The notes beneath the pieces were generated by a model. The model saw only the letters and a list, made by a program, of their open reading frames with translations. It was not told the origin of the DNA and ran no database searches. Below, one piece after another: positions 1-7,942 of a stretch of DNA of 12,344 nucleotides. The DNA comes from CAVSUR01 sp052143655 (GTDB lineage: Bacteria; Actinomycetota; Actinomycetes; Streptosporangiales; Streptosporangiaceae): positions 1 through 12,344 of the forward strand of contig JBKQSL010000251.1 in NCBI GenBank assembly GCA_052143655.1, written 5' to 3'. Each line of letters starts with the position of its first letter. The first letter of the stretch is position 1. The position numbers and the translations under genes are program-made.

Positions 1-14
1 TGGCGCCCGCCTCG

Positions 15-635
15 TCAGCTGCGGGGCTGCCACGCCCGCCGCAGGGCGGACTTGCGGACGATGCGGACGATGAACACGGTCAGGCCGCCGAGGAACGCCA
101 GGATCATCAGCGGTACCCCCGGCAGGACGATGCCGACGATTCCGCGTGCGATGCTCCCGCCGACTGCCAGGTCGGCTCCGGCGGGCGCCGCACCGGCGGC
201 GCTGATCACGAACTTCCCGGGGTGGGCGATAGCCAGCCCGAGAACCGCCCGGCCCTGGTGCGAGCCGACGCCGTAGGTGACTGATGACTGGTAATGGGTC
301 AGGCTGGTGACAGCCGCACCGGGCGAGGCGGGCGTGACGCGGACGTTGACGGACGGGATGCTCCCGCTCTGCGCGCCGGGGCCCTCGTAGTAGACGACGT
401 AACCGCCGCTGTGTCCCAGGTTCACCGTGCCGCCGGCCGGCAGCGGGACGCGCTGCAAGCCGTTGACCGTGCCCGCGAACGCGAAAATGCTGTAGACCAG
501 CCACGCGGCCCCGGCCGCGAAGATCACCAGCGCCACCAGATACCAGACCCGGCCCGGCTGCAGCTTCCGGGCCTGGACCGGAGCCTGGCCCGCGGGCGGC
601 GGCTGGTGCCCGCCTCCAGTCGCAGAACTGATCAT
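15..635 (-). CDS. Two-helix membrane protein of unknown function
   Basis: This encodes 206 residues. A Pro/Gly/Gln-rich cytoplasmic N-terminus (about 1-29) is followed by a first hydrophobic helix (about 30-54). A soluble stretch of about 110 residues (55-165) rich in Gly, Ser, Val and Thr, including GGYVVYYEG at 77-85, is predicted to lie outside the membrane. A second helix (about 166-193) ends in a basic tail (RIVRKSALRR) that should stay in the cytoplasm. No catalytic motif, cysteine pair or lipobox is visible. The ATG at 635 opens the conserved-looking reading frame, but the nearest purine-rich site (AGGGAA) lies about 11 bases upstream, so the ribosome site is weak. The stop is near the left edge, so downstream partners cannot be seen. 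I do not recognise the family. The architecture resembles small actinobacterial membrane proteins with an extracytoplasmic beta-rich domain; that comparison is inference. Confidence is good that it is a gene and low on function. Confidence 0.75.
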   Translation of the reverse strand: MISSATGGGHQPPPAGQAPVQARKLQPGRVWYLVALVIFAAGAAWLVYSIFAFAGTVNGLQRVPLPAGGTVNLGHSGGYVVYYEGPGAQSGSIPSVNVRVTPASPGAAVTSLTHYQSSVTYGVGSHQGRAVLGLAIAHPGKFVISAAGAAPAGADLAVGGSIARGIVGIVLPGVPLMILAFLGGLTVFIVRIVRKSALRRAWQPRS

Positions 636-941
636 GGCCGCGGTTTTCCCTGGCTGGCCAGTACCTCAAACATTCTCCGCAGCAGAAGATGAGCCGGAAA
701 TCCGATCTTTACCAGGTAATTCATGGCAAGCCGCCCGGGAGATCGGGCGGCCGACGAGATCGTCTTCAGTCCTGGCTGGCTTGTCCTGCTCCGGGATCGC
801 GCCGCTGATGCCCGTTTCCCAGGCCGCCGGGCACTGGCCGGACAACCCGCATGGGGTGCTGGCAGGAACGAAGTTGCGGGGTGGTGCGCAATTGCGGTAG
901 TCCCGGGAGGCTGCCAGTCGTCGCGCAGATCCGGTCGCAGA
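636..941. other. Intergenic region, no gene supported
   Basis: About 300 bp between the membrane protein and the decayed PPOX gene. Open frames cross it on both strands, but none shows a recognisable domain or a start with a convincing ribosome site. The only structure I note is an 11-base dyad, TTACC-A-GGTAA, at 709-719. It lies about 75 bases upstream of the membrane protein start and could be an operator for it. No clear -35/-10 pair was found. Confidence 0.5.
709..719. promoter_or_regulatory. Short dyad (TTACC-A-GGTAA), possible operator
   Basis: A perfect 5-bp inverted repeat around a single central base, AT-rich against a very GC-rich background. It lies upstream of the minus-strand gene starting at 635. 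A sequence this short can arise by chance, so an operator role is only a suggestion. Confidence 0.2.
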
Positions 942-1270
942 TCAGGCTGCCGTCCACCGGCCGTCGCGCATGATCGTGCGGCCGCTGATCTCGGCGAGGC
1001 TGCCCCAGGCGCGCATGGTCCGGGGCGCGGCGATCAGGTACACGTGCGGCACGTCCTCCTGCCGCGGGTCCCATCCAGTCCGGGTGAGATAGCACCGGGC
1101 GACCGGGCTGGCGTCGCGAGGATGACGCGGGCACCGTCCCACGCTAGCGACAGCGGCACCAGATGCGGCCTTCCCGCGCTGGCCGTCGCAACCCACGCGT
1201 CAGCGTCGTTTTCCAGCCGGGCGATCGTGTCGGCCCTGCGCTGGCTGGTGCTGCGGACGGTATCGGCCAT
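942..1270 (-). pseudogene. Decayed PPOX-fold (pyridoxamine 5'-phosphate oxidase family) gene
   Basis: Two pieces of one protein lie in different minus-strand frames. From ATG 1270 the first frame reads a typical PPOX-family N-terminus: RRADTIARLENDADAWVATA, then GRPHLVPLSLAWDG and VILATPA. Near 1100-1115 that frame turns into unrelated sequence. A neighbouring frame takes up the family pattern (SPVAR, then GWDPRQEDVPHVYL, AAPRTMRAW, GRTIMRDGRWTAA) and stops at 942. Intact members I know of this flavin/F420-binding split-barrel family have roughly 140-150 residues. Here the segment that should lie between the SPVAR-like and GWDPR-like parts, some 35-40 residues including central strands, is absent. 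So the gene has lost both frame and an internal block and should give no working oxidoreductase. A sequencing error could explain the frame change but not the missing block. In-frame extension upstream of 1270 to 1309 is possible. Substrate and cofactor (FMN or F420) cannot be told. Confidence 0.72.
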
Positions 1271-1496
1271 GCCGTCAAGGCCAAGCGGCCGCTTCCGGGG
1301 CCCGGTCACACCGCCGATTCCCGGCCGGCAGGCGTTGATCTTCCCGGGCCGGCGCGAGACGCTGAACAGTGCAGGCCCTGGTCACAGCGAGCCGGAACAC
1401 CGTGCGGGCCAGCCGTGCGGGCCAGCCCGCGGCTGTCGGCTGCGGATTGTGACCAGGTTGCACGCGGCGGTTCTTCCCGGCGCGCGGTGCGCTGCC

Positions 1497-1522
1497 CATA
1501 CTTGTGCCCAGCCGCAAGTATG
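1497..1522. promoter_or_regulatory. Perfect 8-bp inverted repeat, likely operator
   Basis: CATACTTG at 1497-1504 and CAAGTATG at 1515-1522 are exact reverse complements separated by 10 bases, so the half-site centres are 18 bases apart. That spacing suits a dimeric regulator binding one DNA face. The dyad lies directly upstream of the proposed ECF promoter of the secreted-protein gene, where an activator would bind. Binding protein unknown. Confidence 0.4.
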
Positions 1523-1529
1523 CGGCTAC

Positions 1530-1554
1530 GGAATGTAACGTTCCTGGAATCGTT
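1530..1554 (+). promoter_or_regulatory. Possible ECF-sigma (SigR/SigE-like) promoter
   Basis: GGAAT at 1530-1534 and CGTT at 1551-1554 are 16 bases apart. This resembles the GGAAY...CGTT layout recognised by actinobacterial ECF sigma factors (the Streptomyces SigR consensus is GGAAT, about 18 bases, GTT, so one base longer than here when measured to GTT). A start near 1560 would leave a leader of about 17 bases carrying AAGGAG at 1567-1572, five bases before the ATG at 1578. The same bases also form two inverted repeats, GGAATGTAACGTTCC (1530-1544) and GGAATCGTTCC (1546-1556), which could instead be repressor sites. The call rests on pattern alone. Confidence 0.4.
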
Positions 1555-1577
1555 CCGCACGCACCGAAGGAGCACAC

Positions 1578-2117
1578 ATGAACCTGAGCATCCGCGCCGC
1601 GCGCCGCATCGGCGCCGCGGCGGCGATCGCCTGTGCCGCAGCACTCACGCCCGCGATCGCGCTGGCCGCGCCGGGGGCGGCGACCGCCCCGGCCGCCAGC
1701 ACCGCCCCGGCCTGCCAGACGCCCGGCCTGGTGGAGTGGATCAACACCAGCGGCAGCGGCGCGGCCGGCAGCGTCTTCTACCAGCTGAAGTTCACTAACC
1801 TGTCCGGGCACCGGTGCACGCTGAACGGCTTCCCGTACGTCCTGGCCGTCAATCTGCGCGGCCACCAGGTCGGCCGCCGGGCCGCGTTCGGCGGCGGGAC
1901 ACCGCGCCAGGTCACGCTGCGCAAGGGGCACACGGCCACCGCGCTGCTGCAGATCGTCGACGTCGGCAACTTCCCGGCCGCGCGCTGCCGCCCGGTGACC
2001 GCCGCGGGACTGCGGGTATACCCGCCGAACCAGACCCGCGCGAAGGTGATCCCGTTCCCGTTCCGCGCCTGCTCCAAGACCGGCCCGGTGTACCTGTCGG
2101 TCCGCCCGGTCCGGTAG
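1578..2117 (+). CDS. Secreted DUF4232-family protein
   Basis: This encodes 179 residues. A signal peptide (basic 1-10, hydrophobic 11-29, likely cut after ALA at 30) is followed by an Ala/Pro/Thr linker and a domain from about 46 to 179 with the DUF4232 pattern: a first Cys (46), a strand with LKFTNLSG, Cys80 in CTLNGFP, VTLRKGHTATALLQ, Cys137 and LRVYPP, then Cys165. The four spaced cysteines fit two disulfides in an exported protein. There is no lipobox cysteine at the cleavage site, so it is probably secreted rather than a lipoprotein. DUF4232 proteins are common in actinobacteria and have no established function. AAGGAG lies five bases before the ATG, which settles the start. A candidate ECF-type promoter lies just upstream, hinting at envelope- or redox-stress control (inference). 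A strong hairpin follows about 40 bases after the stop. Confidence 0.87.
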   Translation: MNLSIRAARRIGAAAAIACAAALTPAIALAAPGAATAPAASTAPACQTPGLVEWINTSGSGAAGSVFYQLKFTNLSGHRCTLNGFPYVLAVNLRGHQVGRRAAFGGGTPRQVTLRKGHTATALLQIVDVGNFPAARCRPVTAAGLRVYPPNQTRAKVIPFPFRACSKTGPVYLSVRPVR

Positions 2118-2156
2118 CCCGCCCTGCCCGGGCCCTCTGCCAGCCGGATCATGACA

Positions 2157-2190
2157 CCTGGCCGGCGCCGCTGCGACGGCGCCGGCCAGG
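2157..2190 (+). terminator. Perfect 14-bp stem hairpin, likely terminator
   Basis: CCTGGCCGGCGCCG (2157-2170) pairs exactly with CGGCGCCGGCCAGG (2177-2190) around a six-base loop, CTGCGA. It starts about 40 bases after the DUF4232 stop. There is no T-run after it, as is usual for actinobacterial hairpin terminators. It could equally terminate from either strand, and separates the secreted-protein gene from the arginase-fold gene. Confidence 0.65.
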
Positions 2191-2384
2191 CCGAGGCCTG
2201 AACTGCCGCGGCATCCGGGTCCGCGCCCTTGCCCGGCCAGGCACGCAGGGCCGGCCCGGCTGCGGAGCACCATGCCCGCCGTCAGGATCCGGGGCTGCTG
2301 CCGGGCGGCTGCCGGGCCGTCCATGGCTCACACTGGGCGTAAGTGACGCGGTAACCGGCTGATCGGCACCCGGCGGAGGCAGGC

Positions 2385-3305
2385 ATGCGCAGGCTGGCAG
2401 TGATCGGGGTGCCGACGAGCGCCGGGGCGCACGCGCCAGGCCAGGAACGCGCTCCGGCCGCGCTGCGGGCCGCTGGGCTGCTCCCGGCCCTGGCCGCCCG
2501 GGGCGTCGACGTCAGCGACCGCGGTGACCTGCCGAAAGTCCGCTGGTCGCCGGACCGCTCCAGCCCGCGGGCCCAGCACGCCGCGCTGGTGGCCGAGGTG
2601 GCGGCGGCGGTGGCCACGGCGGTGCGCGCCGCGACTTCGGCCGGGGGCGCGGATGCGCTGCTCGTACTCGGCGGCGACTGCACCATCGAGGCTGGTGTCG
2701 TCTCCGGCTGCACCCGGCCCGGCGAGCGCATCGGCCTTATCTACCTCGATGCCGGGCCCGACCTGAACGTGCCTGCCGCGGTGCGGCTGGGCTTCCTGGA
2801 CTGGATGGGAACCGCGCATCTGCTCGGGCTGCCGGAGGCGACCGCGCCGCTGAGCCGCATCGGGCCCCGCTTCCCGCTGCTGGACGCCAGCCAGATCGTG
2901 TTCGCCGGCCCGGTGCCTGACGAGCTCACCGACTGGGAGCAGCAGGTCATCGCCGAGCGCGGCCTGGCCGTCGTGTGGGCTGATGAGGTCGCGGCGGACC
3001 CGGCTGCGGCTGCGCAGCGGGCGCTCGCCCTGCTCGGGACGATGGACCGGCTGCTCATTCACTTCGACGTCGACGTGATCGACTTCCTGGACTTCCCGGC
3101 GGCAGACTTCCCGACGATCAACGCCGGCCTGCCGCTGGCGCAGGCCCTGGCGTGCCTGCGCACATGGGTGGCGCATCCGAAGTTCACCGCGCTCACGGTG
3201 TGCGAGTTCAACCCCGACCACGTCGATGAGGGACATGAGCTGGTCCGGGAGTTCGCTGCGCACCTCACGGACGTGCTGGCGGCTGGCTGGACTGGCGCCG
3301 GCTGA
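2385..3305 (+). CDS. Arginase/ureohydrolase-fold protein with altered metal site
   Basis: This encodes 306 residues, a normal arginase-family length. The fold markers are in order: an N-terminal strand with APGQERAPAALRAAG (17-31), LVLGGDCT (93-100), LIYLDAGPDLN (118-128), DWMGTAHLLG (139-148), LLIHFDVDVIDF (223-234), and CEFNPDHVDEG (273-283). Canonical ureohydrolases bind two Mn ions through the His of GGDH, the two Asp and one His of DAHxD, and the two Asp of the SxDxDxxDP segment. Here the Asp ligands (122, 126, 228, 230) remain. The GGDH His is Cys99, the DAHxD His is Gly124, and the HG motif that carries the proton-shuttle His is replaced around Asp139. I recall actinobacterial relatives with GGDCT and DWMG, so part of this may be subfamily-typical; that is memory, not a search. 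Arginine hydrolysis is therefore doubtful and the true substrate unknown. GGAGG lies six bases before the ATG. The gene converges on the amidohydrolase operon. Confidence 0.85.
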   Translation: MRRLAVIGVPTSAGAHAPGQERAPAALRAAGLLPALAARGVDVSDRGDLPKVRWSPDRSSPRAQHAALVAEVAAAVATAVRAATSAGGADALLVLGGDCTIEAGVVSGCTRPGERIGLIYLDAGPDLNVPAAVRLGFLDWMGTAHLLGLPEATAPLSRIGPRFPLLDASQIVFAGPVPDELTDWEQQVIAERGLAVVWADEVAADPAAAAQRALALLGTMDRLLIHFDVDVIDFLDFPAADFPTINAGLPLAQALACLRTWVAHPKFTALTVCEFNPDHVDEGHELVREFAAHLTDVLAAGWTGAG

Positions 3306-3351
3306 CCTGGCCGCCGCTGGCTGACCTGGCCGCCGCTGGCTGACCTGGCCG
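3301..3351. repeat. 19-bp tandem repeat, about 2.7 copies, spanning a stop codon
   Basis: The unit GCTGACCTGGCCGCCGCTG occurs at 3301-3319 and 3320-3338, and its first 13 bases again at 3339-3351. The copies are identical. The first copy contains the TGA stop of the arginase-fold gene (3303-3305). It fills most of the 75-bp gap between convergent genes. It looks like a recent slippage expansion. Confidence 0.8.
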
Positions 3352-3361
3352 GGCCGCCCGG
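3349..3361. terminator. Small GC hairpin between convergent genes
   Basis: CCGGG and CCCGG pair across three bases, at the end of the tandem repeat and between the stops at 3305 and 3381. It is the only local hairpin I see that could end the two facing transcripts. It is short and weak as evidence. Confidence 0.25.
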
Positions 3362-3380
3362 GCGCCCGTACCGGCGGAAG

Positions 3381-4237
3381 TCAGCCGAGGCCGAAGACGC
3401 CGGCCGCGTTGCCGCCCCAGGCCGCGGCCACCTGCTCGGCAGTGCAGCCCGCGCCGAGCAGTGCCTTCTCCAGCGCCCGGGCGTTGCGCTCGACGCCTGG
3501 CACGCCCGGCCAGTCGGTCCCGAAGATCATCTTGTCGGCGAGCCGGCGCAGCGCCGGGCCGTAGTAGTCCGCCAGCCGCTGCGGCGGCAGCCCGGATACC
3601 TCCAGCCAGACCTGCGGCCGCATCAGCGCGACGAATGCCGCCTGCTCGTACCACCAGCCCCGGCCGCCGTGCGCGAGTACCACGGTGAGCTCGGGGAAGT
3701 CGCGGAACACGTCTTCGAGCAGCATCGGATCGGCATAGCTGTTGGACGACCCGGAGAACGTCGACGTGCCGCAGTGCACGATCACCGGCAGCCCGCGGTC
3801 CTGCGCCCAGGCGTAGGCCGGGTACAGCATCCGGTCCCGGGCCTCGAAGCCGCCGTGCACCGGGTGGATCTTCAGCGCCACCGCGCCGAGGTCCACCTGG
3901 CGGGCCAGCTCGGCGGTCACCGGGTAGTGCAGGTGCGGGTTGATGTTCGCCACCAGGCGGAACCGGTCCGGGTTGGCCGCCACCACCGGCAGCACGTCCT
4001 CGACCGGCTGGGTTCCGGTGGCCTTCGGGCTGTACTCGGTGAACAGCAGCACCTGGTCGGCGCCCTGGGCGGCGAAGTGCGCGTCGATCGCGGCCGGCCG
4101 CGGCGTGCCCTGCGCGTCGAACAGCTCATCCAGCGGCACCTCGCCGCCGAACGTGCGCACCCACGCCTGCCAGCCGGCCGACAGCGTCGGGATGCGGGCT
4201 ACGTGCACGTGCGCGTCAACCAGCAGCCTCCCGTCGA

Positions 4238-4241
<4 letters not shown>
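3381..4241 (-). CDS. Amidohydrolase-2 family (ACMSD-like) metal-dependent enzyme
   Basis: This encodes 286 residues of a complete TIM-barrel amidohydrolase of the PF04909/COG2159 type, which contains ACMSD, gamma-resorcylate decarboxylase and related hydrolases. Visible metal and catalytic positions are the N-terminal HVH pair (His11, His13), LKIHP at 123-127, VIVHCGTS with His157, VVLAHGG with His191, and FGTDWPG with Asp243. All are present, so it should be active; whether it decarboxylates or hydrolyses is open. The ATG at 4241 overlaps the upstream ligase stop as ATGA, with GGAAG five bases before it, giving a clear start and translational coupling. The protein has no signal peptide and should be cytoplasmic. 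Coupling to an aryl-acid CoA ligase suggests that it processes the same acid before activation, or a product of it (inference). The frame stays open far upstream through the ligase gene, but only as a base-composition artefact. Confidence 0.9.
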
Positions 4242-5974
<1,733 letters not shown>

Positions 5975-5986
5975 TGCCGTGTCCCT

Positions 5987-6014
5987 TCCGCCAGCGCTGA
6001 TCCGCCAGCGCTGA
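5987..6014. repeat. 14-bp perfect tandem duplication in ligase leader
   Basis: TCCGCCAGCGCTGA occurs twice back to back (5987-6000 and 6001-6014). On the ligase strand the copies lie immediately before or partly within the GGAAGGG ribosome site. Each contains the palindrome AGCGCT. This may be slippage or a paired binding site; the sequence does not decide. Confidence 0.7.
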
Positions 6015-6146
6015 CTGCCCGGCGCTGGCTGCCCGGCTGCGACCTCCGGACCCGGCCGCCCCGCGCCGGGCGGCCGCCGTGGCGGGCCGGCGGCGGGCGC
6101 CGGGTACAGGGCACAGAATCGCACGCACGCCCGGCCGGTGGGTAGC

Positions 6147-6168
6147 CCGGCCGCCAGCCGGCGGCCGG
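6147..6168. repeat. 9-bp inverted repeat, hairpin-forming
   Basis: CCGGCCGCC (6147-6155) and GGCGGCCGG (6160-6168) pair exactly around the loop AGCC, about 110 bases upstream of the GT-C start. In DNA this GC-rich such repeats occur often by chance. A regulatory role is unproven. Confidence 0.35.
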
Positions 6169-6278
6169 CCCGGCGGCCAGCCGGCGGCGGAGCAGGCGGC
6201 GATGCTGCCGTGCCCGGGGCAGGGCAGCGGGCAGGCAAGCTGCCCCGGGAGCCGGCGGGCTGTGGCACGCTGGCGGGC

Positions 6279-7844
6279 GTGAATATTGCGCAATCGGCCC
6301 GGTCCGGCCGCGGCAGCGCCCCCCGCGCCCGGTCGGCCTGGCGGCGGCGCCCTCCGGCTGACAGCCTGTGGTGGCCGGGGACCGCCGCCGCCGCCTTCAC
6401 CCTGGCCCAGCTGGTCTTCGTCGTGCCCAGGCTCGGGCTCAGCTGGGACGAGACGGTCTACGCCAGCCAGGTCAGCCTGCACCTGCCGGCCGCGTACTTC
6501 GACCCGGCCCGGGCCCGCGGCATCCCGCTGCTGATCGCGCCGGTGGCCGCGTTCACCTCGTCGGCCACCGCGCTGCACGTCTACCTGGCCTTCGCGTCAG
6601 GCCTGGGGCTGTTCGCCGCGCTGGCGGTCTGGCGGGCGCTGCGGCCCGGCTGGCTGCTCGCGCTGGCGGGCCCGGCCTTCGCGGGCCTGTGGGTCACGCA
6701 GTATTACGGCCCGCAGGCCATGCCCGACCTGTGGCTCGCGCTAGCGGCGCTGGCCGCGGTCGGCTTCTTCCTGCGCGCGGTCGGCCCCGGACCAGCCGCC
6801 GCAGCCGGGACTGCCGCAGCCGGAACCGGGGCCACCAGAACCTCAGCCGGAACCGGCGTCGTCGGACCCGAGGCCGTGCGCCATCCGCCGCTGTCCCGGG
6901 GCGCGCTGGCCGGGCTGGCCGGCGCACTGGCGTTCGCCGCGCTGGTGCGGCCCGGCGACGCGGTGTTCCTCGCCGCCTGCCTGGCCGGCGCCGTACTCGT
7001 GCCCGGCTGGCGGCGGTGGCGGCTGCTCGTGGCGGTCGCGGCCGGCCTGGCCGCCGGGGGAGCGGAGTGGGTGATCGAGGCCTGGGCCCGGTTCGGCGGC
7101 CCGCTGCACCGGCTGCACCTGGCCGGCACCGAGCAGGGCGGCTTCGGCCTGCACCCGGCCCTGTGGGACGAGTTGCGGGCGGTCAACGGGCCGACGCTGT
7201 GCCGGCCCTGCACGATCGGCTACCGCTACCCCGAGCTGAGCCTGTGGTGGCTGGCGCTGCCGCTGCTGGCCGCGCTCGGGATCTGGGCCGCCCGCCGGGA
7301 CGGCCTGCTGCGGTCGTCGCTGCTGCCGACGCTGTGCGCGCTCGGCGTCGGGTTCCAGTACCTGTTCCTGATCGGCTACGCCGCGCCCCGGTTCCTGCTG
7401 CCTGCCTACGCGCTGCTGGCCATCCCGGTCGCCGACGCGCTCGGCTGGCTGCTGACCTCGGTACCGGTCCGCTGGCAGGAGACCGCGCGCATGGTGGTCG
7501 GCCTGGCCCTGGTGCTGCAGGTCATCGCCCAGCATCTGGTGCTCGCCCACGAGGTGCGCGGGACCGTGCGCTATCACGCCGACTACCAGGTCATCGCGGC
7601 TGACCTGCACCGGCTCGGCGTCCGGCCGCCGTGCGTCATCAAGGGCGAGCAGTTCATCCCGATCGCCTACCTGGCCGGGTGCGCCTCGGCAGGATCGGCG
7701 AATGCCGCAGCCGCCGCCGGGCGTGCCGCGGTGCTGGAGTTCCGGCAGGTGCCGCCGCCGCGTTATGCCCGCGGCTGGCGCCGCTATCCGCTGCCGGGCA
7801 CGCACGTGCTCGAGCTGGTCGGTTACCTGCCGCCCGGCCGGTGA
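6279..7844 (+). CDS. Polytopic GT-C-type glycosyltransferase (GT39/PMT-like)
   Basis: This encodes 521 residues. A basic cytoplasmic N-terminus (1-30) is followed by about nine or ten hydrophobic helices and a periplasm-side C-terminal domain (about 430-521). After the first helix comes GLSWDETVYASQ (53-64). Its Asp57-Glu58 pair sits where GT-C enzymes (ArnT, PMT and mycobacterial mannosyltransferases) carry the catalytic acidic residues. QYYGPQAMPDLW (141-152) and PRFLLPAYALL (370-380) also fit the class. Such enzymes move a sugar from a polyprenyl-phosphate donor to a lipid, glycan or protein outside the membrane; donor and acceptor here are unknown. A hydrophilic Ala/Gly/Thr loop at about 170-205 is built of in-frame repeats. 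CRPC at 308-311 could form a disulfide. The GTG at 6279 is chosen because the protein begins there with a short basic segment before helix 1. No clear ribosome site precedes it and the frame is open further upstream, so the start is tentative. Confidence 0.8.
   Translation: MNIAQSARSGRGSAPRARSAWRRRPPADSLWWPGTAAAAFTLAQLVFVVPRLGLSWDETVYASQVSLHLPAAYFDPARARGIPLLIAPVAAFTSSATALHVYLAFASGLGLFAALAVWRALRPGWLLALAGPAFAGLWVTQYYGPQAMPDLWLALAALAAVGFFLRAVGPGPAAAAGTAAAGTGATRTSAGTGVVGPEAVRHPPLSRGALAGLAGALAFAALVRPGDAVFLAACLAGAVLVPGWRRWRLLVAVAAGLAAGGAEWVIEAWARFGGPLHRLHLAGTEQGGFGLHPALWDELRAVNGPTLCRPCTIGYRYPELSLWWLALPLLAALGIWAARRDGLLRSSLLPTLCALGVGFQYLFLIGYAAPRFLLPAYALLAIPVADALGWLLTSVPVRWQETARMVVGLALVLQVIAQHLVLAHEVRGTVRYHADYQVIAADLHRLGVRPPCVIKGEQFIPIAYLAGCASAGSANAAAAAGRAAVLEFRQVPPPRYARGWRRYPLPGTHVLELVGYLPPGR
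6802..6856. repeat. In-frame imperfect repeats in the GT-C loop
   Basis: CAGCCGGAACCGG occurs at 6817-6829 and 6844-6856, and a variant, CAGCCGGGACTGC, at 6802-6814. Spacings are multiples of three (15 and 27 bases), so they encode a repeated Ala-Gly-Thr pattern without breaking the frame. This looks like slippage expansion of a loop between two membrane helices. Confidence 0.6.
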
Positions 7845-7892
7845 CCTCGGCGAGTGTGTGCTCTTGTGCCCGCTGGCCTGCGCCCGACCCCA

Positions 7893-7898
7893 TAGAAT
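7893..7898 (+). promoter_or_regulatory. Likely -10 element (TAGAAT) of the proS promoter
   Basis: TAGAAT stands out in a GC-rich gap between the GT-C stop (7844) and the proS start (7943). It matches a housekeeping sigma -10. A start at about 7905 would give a leader of about 40 bases. No good -35 lies 16-18 bases upstream, as is common for actinobacterial housekeeping genes. Confidence 0.55.
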
Positions 7899-7942
7899 GC
7901 GGTCCTTCGAGAAAACCCTTCCGGTAGGCGAGGCTTCTATTC

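Larger units (their letters stand above)
1271..1577. other. Intergenic region with repeat-rich promoter at right end
   Basis: About 300 bp between the decayed PPOX gene and the secreted-protein gene. The left part (1271-1490) shows no supported gene, although several frames are open because of base composition. The right part (1497-1572) is AT-richer and holds the dyads, ECF-type promoter and ribosome site given as separate entries. Confidence 0.5.
5975..6278. other. Divergent intergenic region (ligase / GT-C gene)
   Basis: About 300 bp that must hold promoters for two opposite transcripts. It is extremely GC-rich and I found no convincing -35/-10 pair on either strand. It contains the 14-bp tandem duplication next to the ligase ribosome site, a 9-base repeat CTGCCCGGC just beyond it, and a 9-bp-stem hairpin at 6147-6168. 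No gene is supported, though frames are open. Confidence 0.5.

Noticed and set aside
723..1538. A 271-codon plus-strand frame across the gene-poor region
   Set aside because: No domain or ribosome site, and it runs antisense to recognisable PPOX remnants in two other frames. It is best explained by base composition.
1275..2324. A 349-codon minus-strand frame opposite the DUF4232 gene
   Set aside because: It is antisense to a gene with a signal peptide, four conserved cysteines and a good ribosome site, and shows no domain of its own.
3301..3351. Possible CRISPR-like array
   Set aside because: The 19-bp units are directly adjacent with no spacers, and no cas genes are present. It is a simple tandem repeat.
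6285..6294. 10-bp palindrome ATTGCGCAAT at the GT-C start
   Set aside because: It lies inside codons 3-6 of the proposed frame and is short. There is not enough to call an operator, though it would matter if the true start is further downstream.
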